Position numbers and translations under genes: made by a program. Below the pieces are notes generated by a model, which was not told the origin of the DNA, made no database searches, and saw nothing but the letters and a program-made list of their open reading frames with translations. A DNA stretch of 64,000 bases from Sulfitobacter delicatus (GTDB taxonomy: Bacteria > Pseudomonadota > Alphaproteobacteria > Rhodobacterales > Rhodobacteraceae): positions 194,754 through 258,753 of the forward strand of contig NZ_FNBP01000003.1 in the NCBI RefSeq assembly GCF_900102535.1, given 5' to 3'. Of this stretch, positions 50,473 to 60,200 are shown in pieces. The first letter of the stretch is position 1, and every line of letters begins with the position of its first letter.

Positions 50473-51519
50473 ATGCGCATTACAAAAGCTCTTGTTTCCA
50501 GTTTCCTTGCGATGACTTTGGCTGCCCCGGTGCTGGCAAACCCCAATGAGGCACCTGACTTCACTGTCGAACTTGCGCGGCAGCTAGGCATGCCCACTTC
50601 TGCAGTGAATAAAGTAGAGAAAATGGGTGAGGACCTCACGCGCGAAGGTTTGACGGCGCATTACTTTACGGCTTTTGAAGCTGAGGTCTCTTCAATGCGC
50701 GAAATGTTTGCCAAAGTCGACGGCGGCGACGGTTACGTTGTGGTTCAAAAGGTTCTCGATACGGGCGACAGAATTCCAGTGATAGGTAATGTTCTGGGCG
50801 CTTATGAAGAAAACGGTTGGGAGGTTCGGGTGAATATCGAGGATGTACAAATGCCCGGTGGCCGCCCCATGAATAGCTTCCGCAGCGGCAATACCATTGT
50901 CATGCAAGCCGGAACTGACAAGCTTGAAGCTTTTTTGAAGCAGCGTGATGAGGCGCTTGAAACAGCACAAGAGCTAAAGCTGGCAGAAATGGAACGGAAG
51001 GCCGAACAGGATGCTTTGGCGCGTGATTTAGAGCGCAAACAGAAAGAAGCTAAAGCCAAGGCTGCCGCTAAGGCAGAAGAGGAGCGTCGCCTTTATGAGA
51101 AAAAGGTTGAAGCTACTCGTATCGCTGAGCGCGACAAGGCCGACGCGATGCTCATGAGCCTGTTTAGCATGGACAAAGCTCCAGAGTTGGAACTGACGTA
51201 CGGCGGCATTCGCGCACCTGCTACTGTGGAAATGGTTCGGGCGGATGAGAGCATGGTCGAGATGAAGGCGACCTTTGAACTAGGGATGGGTAAAACCTAT
51301 ACAACAGATGTGAAATTCAATCTGAGCCATGAAGAGAATACGCTTCGCATGGGCATTCCTCAGGTTAAGAACTGGCGGGGCGGTTCGAATCTTTGCACCA
51401 TCATTTCCGAGCCAAACACAGAAGGTGGTTTTATCTTGTTCAGCGACACCGCTAATTTCGGTTCGTGCGGTTTGGAGTTGCTGGTCAAAGGTCTGGACAT
51501 CTCTAAGTCTGAAGGATGA
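50473..51519 (+). CDS. Secreted coiled-coil protein of the accessory region
   Basis: A 348-residue protein with a signal peptide (MRITKALVSSFLAMTLAAPV, cleavage after VLA, residue 22). An N-terminal domain (~30-145) with GDGYVVVQKVLDTGDRIPVI and NSFRSGNTIVMQAG is followed by a Lys/Glu/Ala-rich coiled coil (~155-225: LKLAEMERKAEQDALARDLE) and a C-terminal beta-rich domain (~230-348) with two Cys. The start at 50473 is chosen for the signal peptide; its ribosome site is weak. Not recognised. GC is visibly lower than in the core genes. Confidence 0.65.
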   Translation: MRITKALVSSFLAMTLAAPVLANPNEAPDFTVELARQLGMPTSAVNKVEKMGEDLTREGLTAHYFTAFEAEVSSMREMFAKVDGGDGYVVVQKVLDTGDRIPVIGNVLGAYEENGWEVRVNIEDVQMPGGRPMNSFRSGNTIVMQAGTDKLEAFLKQRDEALETAQELKLAEMERKAEQDALARDLERKQKEAKAKAAAKAEEERRLYEKKVEATRIAERDKADAMLMSLFSMDKAPELELTYGGIRAPATVEMVRADESMVEMKATFELGMGKTYTTDVKFNLSHEENTLRMGIPQVKNWRGGSNLCTIISEPNTEGGFILFSDTANFGSCGLELLVKGLDISKSEG

Positions 51520-51606
51520 ACTAAATTTGGCGGCATTGCGAGTGGAGCCAGGCTAAGTTGTATTAACGGGCAGTAGGAGACTGCCGCCCGTCTTCGATCC
51601 TTCTCT

Positions 51607-52194
51607 TCATTTAAGAAGAGCCGCTCGGAGCGACTTAGGTTGAATCGTTCCTGTTAAGTTGCTCCCCTGAGAGTGGTTAGTATTAGTGTCCCATCTGAGT
51701 ACCCATGCGCCGCGACGAAACGGGTCTGACGGGTTCTCTGGTGGACCCAGTGGCGGGCTTTGGGTTTCGTGGTGGTCCCATCGGCATAGACGACGGGTAC
51801 TCAGGCGGACCTTCTTCTGTTTCTTTCGCCAGTGTCGCCAATCGTTCGTGGCAAGCTGAGTGCCACTGCGAGTCTGCATTCGCTTCGTGGTTGGGAGCCA
51901 TTCGTGGGCTTTCCGATGATACCAGTTGCCGGGGTTGTGCAGGGCGATGAAGCCCTTTTCCTCCAATTCGACAAACGCGCGCTGGGCGGTTCCTTTTGAT
52001 ATGCCCAGCGCGCTAACGGCTTCATTCATGGAAAGTCGTACGTTGCCGTTGTTGCCGCCGTTGAAGCGGGTATGCAGTTCGAGCCAAACTTTGACGGCGG
52101 CCCCCGAAAGGGACCGCCATGCTTCAGACTTCAATTGAGCATAGGGCAGGATGATGTACTGCCCTTCGCTGTCACGGCGCTTGCCTTTCGCCAT
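51607..52194 (-). CDS. Helix-turn-helix protein of an integrated element
   Basis: A 195-residue protein. Residues ~10-110 contain YIILPYAQLKSEAWRSLSGA, then ALGISKGTAQRAFVELEEKG (helix-turn-helix) and LHNPGNWYHRKAHEW, then ATNDWRHW. This is the HTH protein that typically accompanies AlpA and integrases in Rhodobacterales elements; its job may be replication or transcription control. The start at 52194 has GAAGGG upstream. After ~residue 125 a second frame is also open (GPPEYPSSMPMGPPRNPKPA, ending MGTQMGH at 51683), so a frameshift in the tail is possible. Confidence 0.7.
   Translation of the reverse strand: MAKGKRRDSEGQYIILPYAQLKSEAWRSLSGAAVKVWLELHTRFNGGNNGNVRLSMNEAVSALGISKGTAQRAFVELEEKGFIALHNPGNWYHRKAHEWLPTTKRMQTRSGTQLATNDWRHWRKKQKKVRLSTRRLCRWDHHETQSPPLGPPENPSDPFRRGAWVLRWDTNTNHSQGSNLTGTIQPKSLRAALLK
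51664..51748. repeat. Full-length partner of the 50139-50221 repeat
   Basis: Segment within the 3' part of the HTH gene that recurs at 50139-50221 in the same orientation, 1.5 kb away. The pair flanks the secreted coiled-coil gene, so recombination between them could delete or duplicate it. Confidence 0.6.
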
Positions 52195-52324
52195 TAGCGA
52201 TGCCCTTCGCGCAATTCGTTTAGCGTTCGGACCCAGTGACTGGGCAGGCGCTGCTTGCGAGCCAAATGGCGCTCGAAGGGAGTGAGCGGGATGCTGAACG
52301 GTGCGTTGTGATGTAATTTCATGT

Positions 52325-52606
52325 TCACGGTTTTCCATCCAATAGCTGGATGCTTGCATCACAGGTAAGGACGTAGCGGGCATGCTGGCCGAGATAGCTG
52401 CCTTCATGCGGCTCCATGATGGTATCTATTGGGACGCCTCGTTCACGGAGGTCGAACACGTATCCAGACCATCTTGGCGCTGGACGTGTGATAGGTGTGA
52501 CGCCTTTTGGACCTGTCTCGGCTAAATGTGCCATGGCCCAACCCAAGCGGCCCTTTAGTTTGAGTGTGCGGGGTTCTTCGCTCGAAAGCGCTACTTCAAT
52601 CTTCAT
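52325..52606 (-). CDS. Small winged-helix-type element protein
   Basis: A 93-residue protein with GRLGWAMAHLAETGPKGVTP near residue 19 and a later APRWSGYVFDLRERGVPIDT, a pattern of the winged-helix domain small proteins that lie between AlpA and the HTH gene in related elements. A DNA-binding or processing role is an inference from context. It lies 130 bp before the HTH start on the same strand. Confidence 0.6.
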   Translation of the reverse strand: MKIEVALSSEEPRTLKLKGRLGWAMAHLAETGPKGVTPITRPAPRWSGYVFDLRERGVPIDTIMEPHEGSYLGQHARYVLTCDASIQLLDGKP

Positions 52607-52703
52607 AGACTGAATCCTTTACGTAAGGATTGCAGCGCGGTAATGGGAAGGTGTTAAGACGACCCAGCGCCTGCGCCAGTTTTGTTACTGCGTGGGCTTT
52701 GTA

Positions 52704-52895
52704 TTATCCGCCATAGTGCGCATTGGGGTGAGAAGCCAGCCAAGCGGCTACAGCACTTTCAGGCCATGCCACTGCGCGTTTGCCGATGCGGATGGGGCGC
52801 GGGAAATCGCCCGCGTCCACCATGGAGTAAAGGCTTGATCGGCTAAGTCCTGTAGCAGCTTCGACTGCGGGGCGGCGTAGGTGTTGTTCTGGCAC
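52704..52895 (-). CDS. alpA: AlpA family regulator
   Basis: A 63-residue MerR-like winged helix: LRRPAVEAATGLSRSSLYSM, then GDFPRPIRIGKRAVAWPESA and AAWLASHP. AlpA proteins regulate excision and integration of phage-like elements. The start is GTG at 52895 with AAAGGA upstream. It is followed by the winged-helix and HTH genes in the same direction. Confidence 0.88.
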   Translation of the reverse strand: MPEQHLRRPAVEAATGLSRSSLYSMVDAGDFPRPIRIGKRAVAWPESAVAAWLASHPNAHYGG

Positions 52896-52965
52896 GTCGC
52901 GGTTCCTTTCGGCTAAATGCGGTTCGTGCTGGAATACTTGACGGTTTTTGGCTCAACGTAAATCT

Positions 52966-53043
52966 GGGCAAGTGGGCAAGTGGGCAAGTGGGCAAGTGGG
53001 CAAGTGGGCAAGTGGGCAAGTGGGCAAGTGGGCAAGTGGGCAA
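52966..53043. repeat. 8-bp tandem repeat (GGGCAAGT), 9.75 copies
   Basis: Nine perfect units of GGGCAAGT from 52966 to 53037 plus a final GGGCAA. On the minus strand the unit reads ACTTGCCC. It lies 71 bp upstream of the alpA GTG start. Units of 8 bp are not a multiple of three and are prone to slippage. A lone related piece (ATTGCCCACTT) occurs near 53081. Confidence 0.95.
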
Positions 53044-53314
53044 TGGCTGGGCGTCCTTTGCCTATTGACGTTGCCCTGTGATTGCCCACTTTGAATGCAG
53101 CCCGTTTTGCTTTAGCGAACGCACTATACTCCGCCGAGAATAGCCGACTCTCGCTTCTACGTCTGGCCACGTCGCGCCGCCCTTTCCATCAGGGAAGGCT
53201 GCCAAAATACACTCAAGAATGTGGTTCTCAGGTTTTTTTCTGGATTGGCGCTTGGCTCTACTCTCTTCGCGCGCTACCCAGTCGATTTCGCCAAAGCCCA
53301 AAGTTTCGTAATGC

Positions 53315-53677
53315 TCATGGTGAGTTTGTGGAACATCTGCCTCGTTCCAGCAAATAGACCAGCCGACAATCGGCCTTATCTGTTGGCGTAATTGTATCTG
53401 TCCATGAATCCGTGAGCGCCTTGAGCTTCGCGCCCCTGGTTTCAATTGTGTGGACGATATCCAAAAGATCGCGCGTCGATCGCGCCAGTCGGTCGAGCCG
53501 CGTTACAATCAGCACGTCACCTTCGGATAGCGCGTCGAGGCCTCTATTCAGCTCGGGACGATCCGATCACGCGTCGCTTATCTTCTCCCTGAATGCTGAT
53601 GCGCACCCCGCACCGCCAAGCTGTGTATCGAGGGTCTGGCCGGAAGTGGAAACGCGGGCATATCCGATCAAATTCAT
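53315..53677 (-). pseudogene. Serine recombinase (resolvase/invertase), broken
   Basis: Starts at ATG 53677 with MNLIGYARVSTSGQTLDTQL (catalytic Ser in RVST), but runs into an in-frame TGA after KISDA (near 53570). It continues in the same frame as SDRPELNRGL, then GDVLIVTRLDRLARSTRDLL, with the conserved TRLDRLARS. The frame ends soon after TPTDKADCRLVYLLER; the E-helix and C-terminal DNA-binding domain are missing. Another minus-strand frame (53062 to ~53300, ILAAFPDGKGGATWPDVEAR) may be a remnant of a neighbouring gene. Inactive. Confidence 0.8.
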
Positions 53678-53822
53678 GCCACCAATATGTACGCGATTTA
53701 TGAACGCGCCAAGTGGTTAATATCATTGGAACGAGAAAGGCGTGCATTAGTCTTGATTTATGCAGGTAAGGCAATTGTGCATTACATATCTGAGTCATCT
53801 GTTTTGGGAATAGATTTAGATT

Positions 53823-54771
53823 TCAACGCGTCAAGACTGGGGAATGAACTATCATGGATAGGATCAATCTGCCCACCTCGAAATCAAACCGCGAACTGGA
53901 AGTATTACTTGGCAAAATCCGCTTCGCCGTTGAAATCTTGCGCCACCAGTAGTCGAGACCGAGGCGGGTCAGCGTACTGGCGCGAAGCGCGGGCTCGTCG
54001 TAGTAGGGCGCGAGATGGTTGCGCCATACCTTGAGGCATTCCGGGTTGAAGCAATTCGCTCGCCAATCTGGGACGAAAGCCACTGGAAGCTCTGCATATG
54101 CCCTGTAGGTGCCGGTTTTTCTAATGATTGGGATCGCCCCGTGGAGAATGGCTTGCCAGGCTTTTGGCGACGGATCGAGTCCACCACCCTCAACGCAAAA
54201 CACAAAGGCGTGGTTCTCGACTTCCGCGAGAAACTCTGGTTCTGAAAGCTCTTCCCGAGCAACGGTGCACCAGTCAGACCATTCACCCTCGGCGCGGGTC
54301 GTAACTTCGCGGCGAATTTTCCATTGTTCGCCTTCGCGCACGCGGTGGGCGCAGAATGCGCGGAGTGGCCTGGTTGCCGTTGCAGAGGTGTGGGGTATAC
54401 TTATACCTGCCCTCAGGCAGCCCCTCGGGAAACACCATTCCAGTAGGCAAGGCTACAAAACAGTCATTATCGGCATCCGAAAGGTTTTCCGCAAACCACC
54501 GGATCAACATGGGATGGTTCAATATAGCCTGGATACACGCGTCTTCTGAATCGTCGAACGACCGCCAGCGTTTATCCAATTGCCGAGGTATCGTCGTATC
54601 TTCTGACCCGGATACGAGAACGAACGGCGTACTCAAGCATGGCAAAATCTGATTTGCGAAGGCGCGGACAGCAGCAAAAGGGTTGCGGAGAGACAAGAAT
54701 ATATGACGGGGGGGATCCGTACGCAGGTTCTTGTGCAGATGCGTCGTATCGCTGTTGGTGTCACTCAACAC
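53823..54771 (-). pseudogene. Glycosyltransferase-like gene, frameshifted
   Basis: Two frames join near 54345. The first half reads RHIFLSLRNPFAAVRAFANQ, then RWFAENLSDADNDCFVALPTGMVFPEG; the second has CAHRVREGEQWKIRREVTTR and FCVEGGGLDPSPKAWQAILH, GAIPIIRK. The pattern (own small-name list, then a long-known G-x-G-x-D-x-x-x-A-W-x-A-I-x-G-x-I-P) resembles exostosin-type (GT47-like) glycosyltransferases, an assignment made by eye. The upstream end meets a stop immediately, so the N-terminus may also be lost. Confidence 0.5.
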
Positions 54772-54925
54772 AACCCAGTCGCAACGGCTCGCGATGCCTT
54801 AAATCTTGTAGGCGGCGGAACCCAAGTTCTTTGGAAATAAACGCATTGACAGCGGAATGAAAAAACCCGTCTCTTCAGATGCCGCATTGAGGTCCCGGTC
54901 GGGACTGGACACAATCGCCATTTGA

Positions 54926-55615
54926 TCAGACCACCCGAGCTCGGAGCGCATCGTAGGTTGATTGAAATTCGGGAGAAAGCGCGACCGATTCGGAAATCGA
55001 GTTCCGCCTAAGATCAGGCTCAAAAAAGGAATTGGTGTCTTCCGATTGCGAGATACCGATAAAATCCAGAATACCGTTCAATTGCTCTTGGTAATCATCA
55101 GCTGAGCTATCGAATGAAATAAGCGGGACATATTGTTTTTCGCAGACATCGAGAAGCAGACGGTTATAGTGGAGCCAGAGCTCCATACCTTTCTCGAGGG
55201 GAAACTGGTTTCGCTCTTGAAGGGACCGCGCCGCCGCTACAGGATGGCGGAACGATCCGACGATCTGGGCATCAGGTATGGCGTCAAGCCACCCCTGTAG
55301 CACCAGAAGAGTTCGTGGTTCCTTGAAGCCCCATTTCCGATCCGACGGATATTCGCCAATAAGCCGATCGCGCTCGGCAATGCGCTTGGCAGCCCATTTT
55401 ACAGCGAGGGACGGAGGGTCACTCCAAGTAGCCTGGTTGTCCGCTAAAACCGCATCGTTGAGAGCCATGATTCTGCGGTTTTCCCGGTTGCCTTTGGGGT
55501 TCGTGTGAGGCGCTCGGTCAATATCTCCCATTTCCAGCCCAGCGGCCTCTAGACAACCGGTCAAGCAACTGGTTCCACTCCGGTGCATGCCGAGAATAAT
55601 AACGGGTTCTATCAT
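54926..55615 (-). CDS. Sulfotransferase family protein
   Basis: A 229-residue intact protein with the PAPS 5'-phosphosulfate loop VIILGMHRSGTSCLTGCLEA at residues 5-24 and the 3'-phosphate-binding GSFRHPVAAARSLQERNQ near residue 115. Such enzymes in surface-polysaccharide clusters sulfate carbohydrates or lipids. It lies beside the glycosyltransferase-like pseudogene in the same direction, suggesting imported polysaccharide cargo. The acceptor is unknown. Confidence 0.85.
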   Translation of the reverse strand: MIEPVIILGMHRSGTSCLTGCLEAAGLEMGDIDRAPHTNPKGNRENRRIMALNDAVLADNQATWSDPPSLAVKWAAKRIAERDRLIGEYPSDRKWGFKEPRTLLVLQGWLDAIPDAQIVGSFRHPVAAARSLQERNQFPLEKGMELWLHYNRLLLDVCEKQYVPLISFDSSADDYQEQLNGILDFIGISQSEDTNSFFEPDLRRNSISESVALSPEFQSTYDALRARVV

Positions 55616-56028
55616 AAGTTTTGTCAGGCCTCCAATTGCAAGTCAGCTAAACAGATATAGAGTTTCTGCCTTAGCTCAAGGATGAATTTGAGAAGCCCCA
55701 CCTGAGTGGATTGAATGCTGGCGCATGATTGGCCTGAATTCCACCCCGACGCCCATCGTGCCACGAGATCGTCCTATTCTTGCCGATCCTAGGCTCATGG
55801 AAACAGGCTTCGATGATGCCCGTCCTGTGGTAGTCGGGAAAACACGCTACCGCCCTGTTTCGCTGGTTCTGACTTCGTCTCAAAACAGACGGAAACACAA
55901 CACAGGCGAAGGAGTGTCTAGTATGTCTCGCGGGCTTTGCTGGAGGTCTCCGGATTGCTGCACACCATGTCGTTCGCATCGGAACCGGCCCTGCCAACCG
56001 ATGGTCGCCTCCATGCATTCCCGAAAGC
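55616..56028. other. Gene-free stretch
   Basis: About 410 bp without a convincing gene. Short frames exist on both strands but lack ribosome sites and recognisable motifs. It may be a remnant of an insertion sequence, but I see no terminal inverted repeats. Confidence 0.5.
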
Positions 56029-56868
56029 CTACTCCGTGCTGTCGGGTTTGTCGGTCAGTACTGTGTTGATGATTGCGACGTAGCGGTCGGCGAGGTTGCG
56101 AACGTCCTGGTGCGCAAGTTCGATGATTTGCCGCAACTGAGTGTGGTCCCCAATTGGTTCGTAGCCTTGCGACATCATGTGCGCCTCAATGGCCGAGATC
56201 CTGATCGGATCGTCGGCCAAAAACTCCCGAAAATTCCTATCTGCTTTTCGCGCATTGCAGGCGCGACAGCTAGGGACGAGATTGCCAAGCCGATGCTCGC
56301 CGAGAGCCTGTTTGTTGATGGGGACGATGTGGTCCATAACCAGTTCCCCTTCTGCACCGCAATAGGCGCAAGCTCTGTCGAACGCATCAACCACTTCTTG
56401 CCACTGGGGCGCGTTGAACTGCTCATCGCCGAGACGGCTTAGAATGTTTCGTACCAGATAATTCTGTGCGTTTCCGATGGCGCTTCCCTTGTAACGACCT
56501 CGCGCAGCACGGGTGGCAGCGTCGGATGGCAGGGCATCGGAAGTCGCTGGCACAGGGTGAAAATCTGCGGGGAGTCCTTTGCTGGTCAAGTAACGCTGCA
56601 AAAGGGGAAGGCTCTTGCTGGTCGGAGGATTGAACCATTGGCTCGTCACGCGCACGGGGACGCCATTAACCTCATATACGCGCGTCCAGTACCTGACCCG
56701 ATCAGCGGCACTTATCTGGGCCACCTGACGGCAAAACGGATAATTGATATCGAAGGTTTCTTTTGAATATCTCGGGTCTTGCAGGCGCGCAAATTCTTCG
56801 GGCTCAGTGTCTTCGCAGTATTTGAAGATTGCCGGAACGCAGCTTTGGACAATCTGACCTATCTTCAT
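56029..56868 (-). CDS. HNH endonuclease domain protein
   Basis: A 279-residue protein with a C-terminal-half HNH site: CAYCGAEGELVMDHIVPINK near residue 165, then GNLVPSCRACNARKADR (the two Cys pairs bind zinc; DH and N are catalytic). The N-terminal ~150 residues (KETFDINYPFCRQVAQISAA) are not recognised. ATG 56868 has GGAGG; 24 residues of the longer frame are rejected. No partner methylase or antitoxin is visible. It could be a solitary defence or element nuclease. Confidence 0.8.
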   Translation of the reverse strand: MKIGQIVQSCVPAIFKYCEDTEPEEFARLQDPRYSKETFDINYPFCRQVAQISAADRVRYWTRVYEVNGVPVRVTSQWFNPPTSKSLPLLQRYLTSKGLPADFHPVPATSDALPSDAATRAARGRYKGSAIGNAQNYLVRNILSRLGDEQFNAPQWQEVVDAFDRACAYCGAEGELVMDHIVPINKQALGEHRLGNLVPSCRACNARKADRNFREFLADDPIRISAIEAHMMSQGYEPIGDHTQLRQIIELAHQDVRNLADRYVAIINTVLTDKPDSTE

Positions 56869-57248
56869 GAATCCTCCGTAATGCTTGCAAAGAAAGCCTA
56901 CCCGCGGAGCTATTTTTAGACGACTATCATTTTCGGCCAAGGTTGACTTCCATCAGCGAAACGCTCGCTCCGCCCGGCGCATGCGAAGCTTACAGTAATT
57001 TGCAGCCAGTCACGCTTCCGTCTACAATCACTTTAATCAGGAACGCAGCCTTTCAATTCGACCCAATTTCAAGCTGAACCGTGATGGCGCACGCACTGAG
57101 TAGTGCTGTCTCTGCGCGAAATAGGGGGCAGCGTCATCGCTCATTCAGAGACTGGTTCGAATTCGTCTGGCAGCCCCGCTAGCGCTTTCATACAATGCTT
57201 GATTATAGGTAGCGTTACGGCCATCTCTTCCAAGAACGCCAAAACCCC
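56869..57248. other. Gene-free right edge of the accessory region
   Basis: About 380 bp between the HNH gene and the dnaE2 stop with no supported gene, no tRNA-like sequence and no copy of the tRNA-Ser 3' end that I can see. Confidence 0.5.
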
Positions 57249-60200
57249 TCAGTGAAAATCCCGCGACTTCGGAATTACCCTTACTTCACGCGGGTGTGCG
57301 TGCATCGCCATTTGGCCGGGCAGCGGATGGGTCGGGTGATCGCCCCGCGTGGTGATGCCGGGCATCGGCGCATCCGACAGCGCGGCGAGCCGGTCAGAGC
57401 GGTCCTCCAGCCGGTCGGCCACCACATGGATCACCCGCCCGTCGGTCTGCACGCGGCCTTCCACGACCAGCAAGCGTGCAGCCATGATCGTGGGGCGGTA
57501 GAGCTTGAACATATTGGGCCAGATCACGAGGTTGGCGACGCCGCCTTCATCCTCTAGCGTGATGAAACAGACGCCCTTGGCGCTGCCCGGCTTCTGGCGC
57601 ACCAGCACCAGTCCAGCGAGCTTGACCCGCCGGCCATGCCCCATCCGCGCCAGATCGCGGGCCGAGGAAAACCCCTGCGCGGCGAGACTCGAGCGGTAGA
57701 ACGACATCGGATGCGCCTTGAGCGACAGTCGCAGCGTCTGGTAATCGGCCACCACCTGTTCGGCTTTTGGCATCACCGGCAGGGCGACTTCCGGCTCCGG
57801 CCCCTGAGACGCCGCCTCGGCATGGTCAAAGATCGGCAGCGCGGGCGCGTCGCGCAGCCCTTGGCTCTGCCACAGCGCTTGGCGCCGGTCGATCCCCATG
57901 CTGCGCATCGTGTCGGCGGCGGCCAACTGGCGGATCGCCTTGGCATCCAGCCCGGCGCGGGTCTTGAGGTCTTCGACATCGACAAAAGGCGTCTCGCGCC
58001 GGTCCATGATCCGCACGGCGGCTTTCTCCTGCAACCCATCCACCATGCGCAGCCCCAAGCGCAGGGCAAAGCCCTCGCCACAAGGCTCCAGCGTGCAGTT
58101 CCAATCCGAGAGGTTCACGTCGACGGGCCGCACCTCGACCTGATGCTCGCGCGCATCGCGCACGATCTGGGCGGGCGCGTAAAACCCCATGGGTTGTGAG
58201 TTCAGCAGCGCGCAGGCAAAGGCCGCCGGATAATGGCATTTCATCCATGAGGAGACATAGACCAGCTTGGCGAAACTCGCGGCATGGCTCTCAGGAAAGC
58301 CGTACTCCCCGAACCCCTTGATCTGGTCAAAACAGCGCTGCGCAAAGACCGGGTCATAGCCGCGTTTGGTCATCCGGCCGACCATCTTGTCCTGCAGCTT
58401 CTCGATCGTCCCGCGCGAGCGGAAGGTGGCCATGGCCTTGCGCAACTCATTGGCCTCGGCGGGCGAGAACCGCGCCGCGTCGATGGAGATTTTCATCGCC
58501 TGTTCTTGAAATATCGGCACGCCTAAGGTGCGGCTGAGGATGCTGAACAATTCGTCCTGCGGATAGGCCGGGCCGGGGGCGGGGTAGACGACGCTCTCGA
58601 GCCCCTGACGGCGGCGCAGATAGGGGTGGACCATATCGCCTTGGATCGGGCCGGGGCGGACAATGGCGACCTCGATCACCAAATCATAGAAGACGCGCGG
58701 CCGCAGTTTTGGCAGCATCGCCATCTGCGCGCGGCTTTCGACCTGAAAGACCCCCAGACTGTCGCCCCGGCAGAGCATGTCATAGGTCGGTCGCCCGGTG
58801 GCGTCGTCCTCGTGATCCTCCACCGGGACGGTCGCCAGTTCCAGCGGGCGGTCGTAATGCGCTTCGATCAGATCAAAGCATTTGGCTATACAGGTGAGCA
58901 TGCCAAGGGCGAGGATATCGACCTTGAAGATCTGCAGCGCGTCGATGTCGTCTTTGTCCCATTCGATGAAACTGCGCTCGGGCATGGCGCCATTGCCGAT
59001 GGGGACGATCTCGGTCAGGGGGCGTTCGGTCAGGATAAAGCCGCCGACGTGCTGGCTCAGGTGCCGCGGCATGCCGATCATCTGTTTCGCCAGCGTCAGA
59101 ACCATACGCAGATAGGGGTCCGACAGGTCCAGCCCCGCTTCGCGGGTGCGATCATCGTCCATCTGGCCCTCGAAACTGCCCCAGATCGTGCCCGCGAGTT
59201 TCGAGGTGACGTCCTCGCTGAGCCCCATCGCTTTGCCGACCTCGCGAATGGCCGAGCGCGGGCGGTAGTGGATCACCGTGGCGCAAAGCCCGGCACGGTG
59301 GCGGCCGTATTTGCCGTACATATATTGGATGACTTCCTCGCGGCGCTCATGCTCGAAATCCACATCGATGTCGGGCGGCTCATCGCGTTCCTCCGACAGG
59401 AAACGCTCGAACAGCAGGTTATGCACCGCCGGGTCAACCGAGGTGATGCCGAGGCAGAAACAGACGGCGGAGTTGGCCGCCGAGCCGCGTCCTTGGCAGA
59501 GGATCGGCGGCTGCGCGTCCTGCCGGGCAAAGCGCACGATGTCGTAGATGGTCAGGAAATAGCGGGCGATCTTTTTGCTCTCGATCAGGGCGAATTCCTT
59601 GTGGATGGTCTTTTCCACCGCCTCGGGCAGGCCGTCAGGATAACGCCGCGCCGCGCCCTCCCATGTCAGGCGCGACAGTTCCTCCATCGGCGTGCGGCCT
59701 TCGGGCACGATCTCATGCGGGTATTCGTAAGCTAGATCAGTGAGTTGGAAGGTGATCTTATCCGCCAGCCTGCGCGTCTCGGCGATGGCATGGGGCCAAT
59801 CGGCAAAGAGGCGCAGCATGGCTTCGGGGGATTTCAGGTGCCGCTCGGCATTGGCCTCCAGCAGATAGCCCGCTTTCGGCACGATGACCCCTTCGCGGAT
59901 CGCCACCATCACGTCCTGCAGGGGGCGGCGGTGGCGGGCGTGGTAGAGCACGTCGTTGGTGGCGAGGAGCCTCAGCCCATGGGCGCGGGCGAGCGCATCC
60001 AGCCGGTTGATCCGCGCCCGGTCATCGCCGCGGTAGAGGTGGCTCGCGCCCAGATGCCGCATGTCCGGCAGCGCCTTGACCAGCCGCGGCAGGCCGGCGG
60101 CAAAGACGTCGAGGTTCTCGGGTGGCATGACAATCAGGTGCAGCCCTTCGGCGTGTTGCGCCAGCATTTCCAGCGTCAGATGGGTCTCGCCCTTTTGCTG

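Noticed and set aside
52966..53043. CRISPR array
   Set aside because: Repeats are 8 bp and contiguous with no spacers; a simple tandem repeat.
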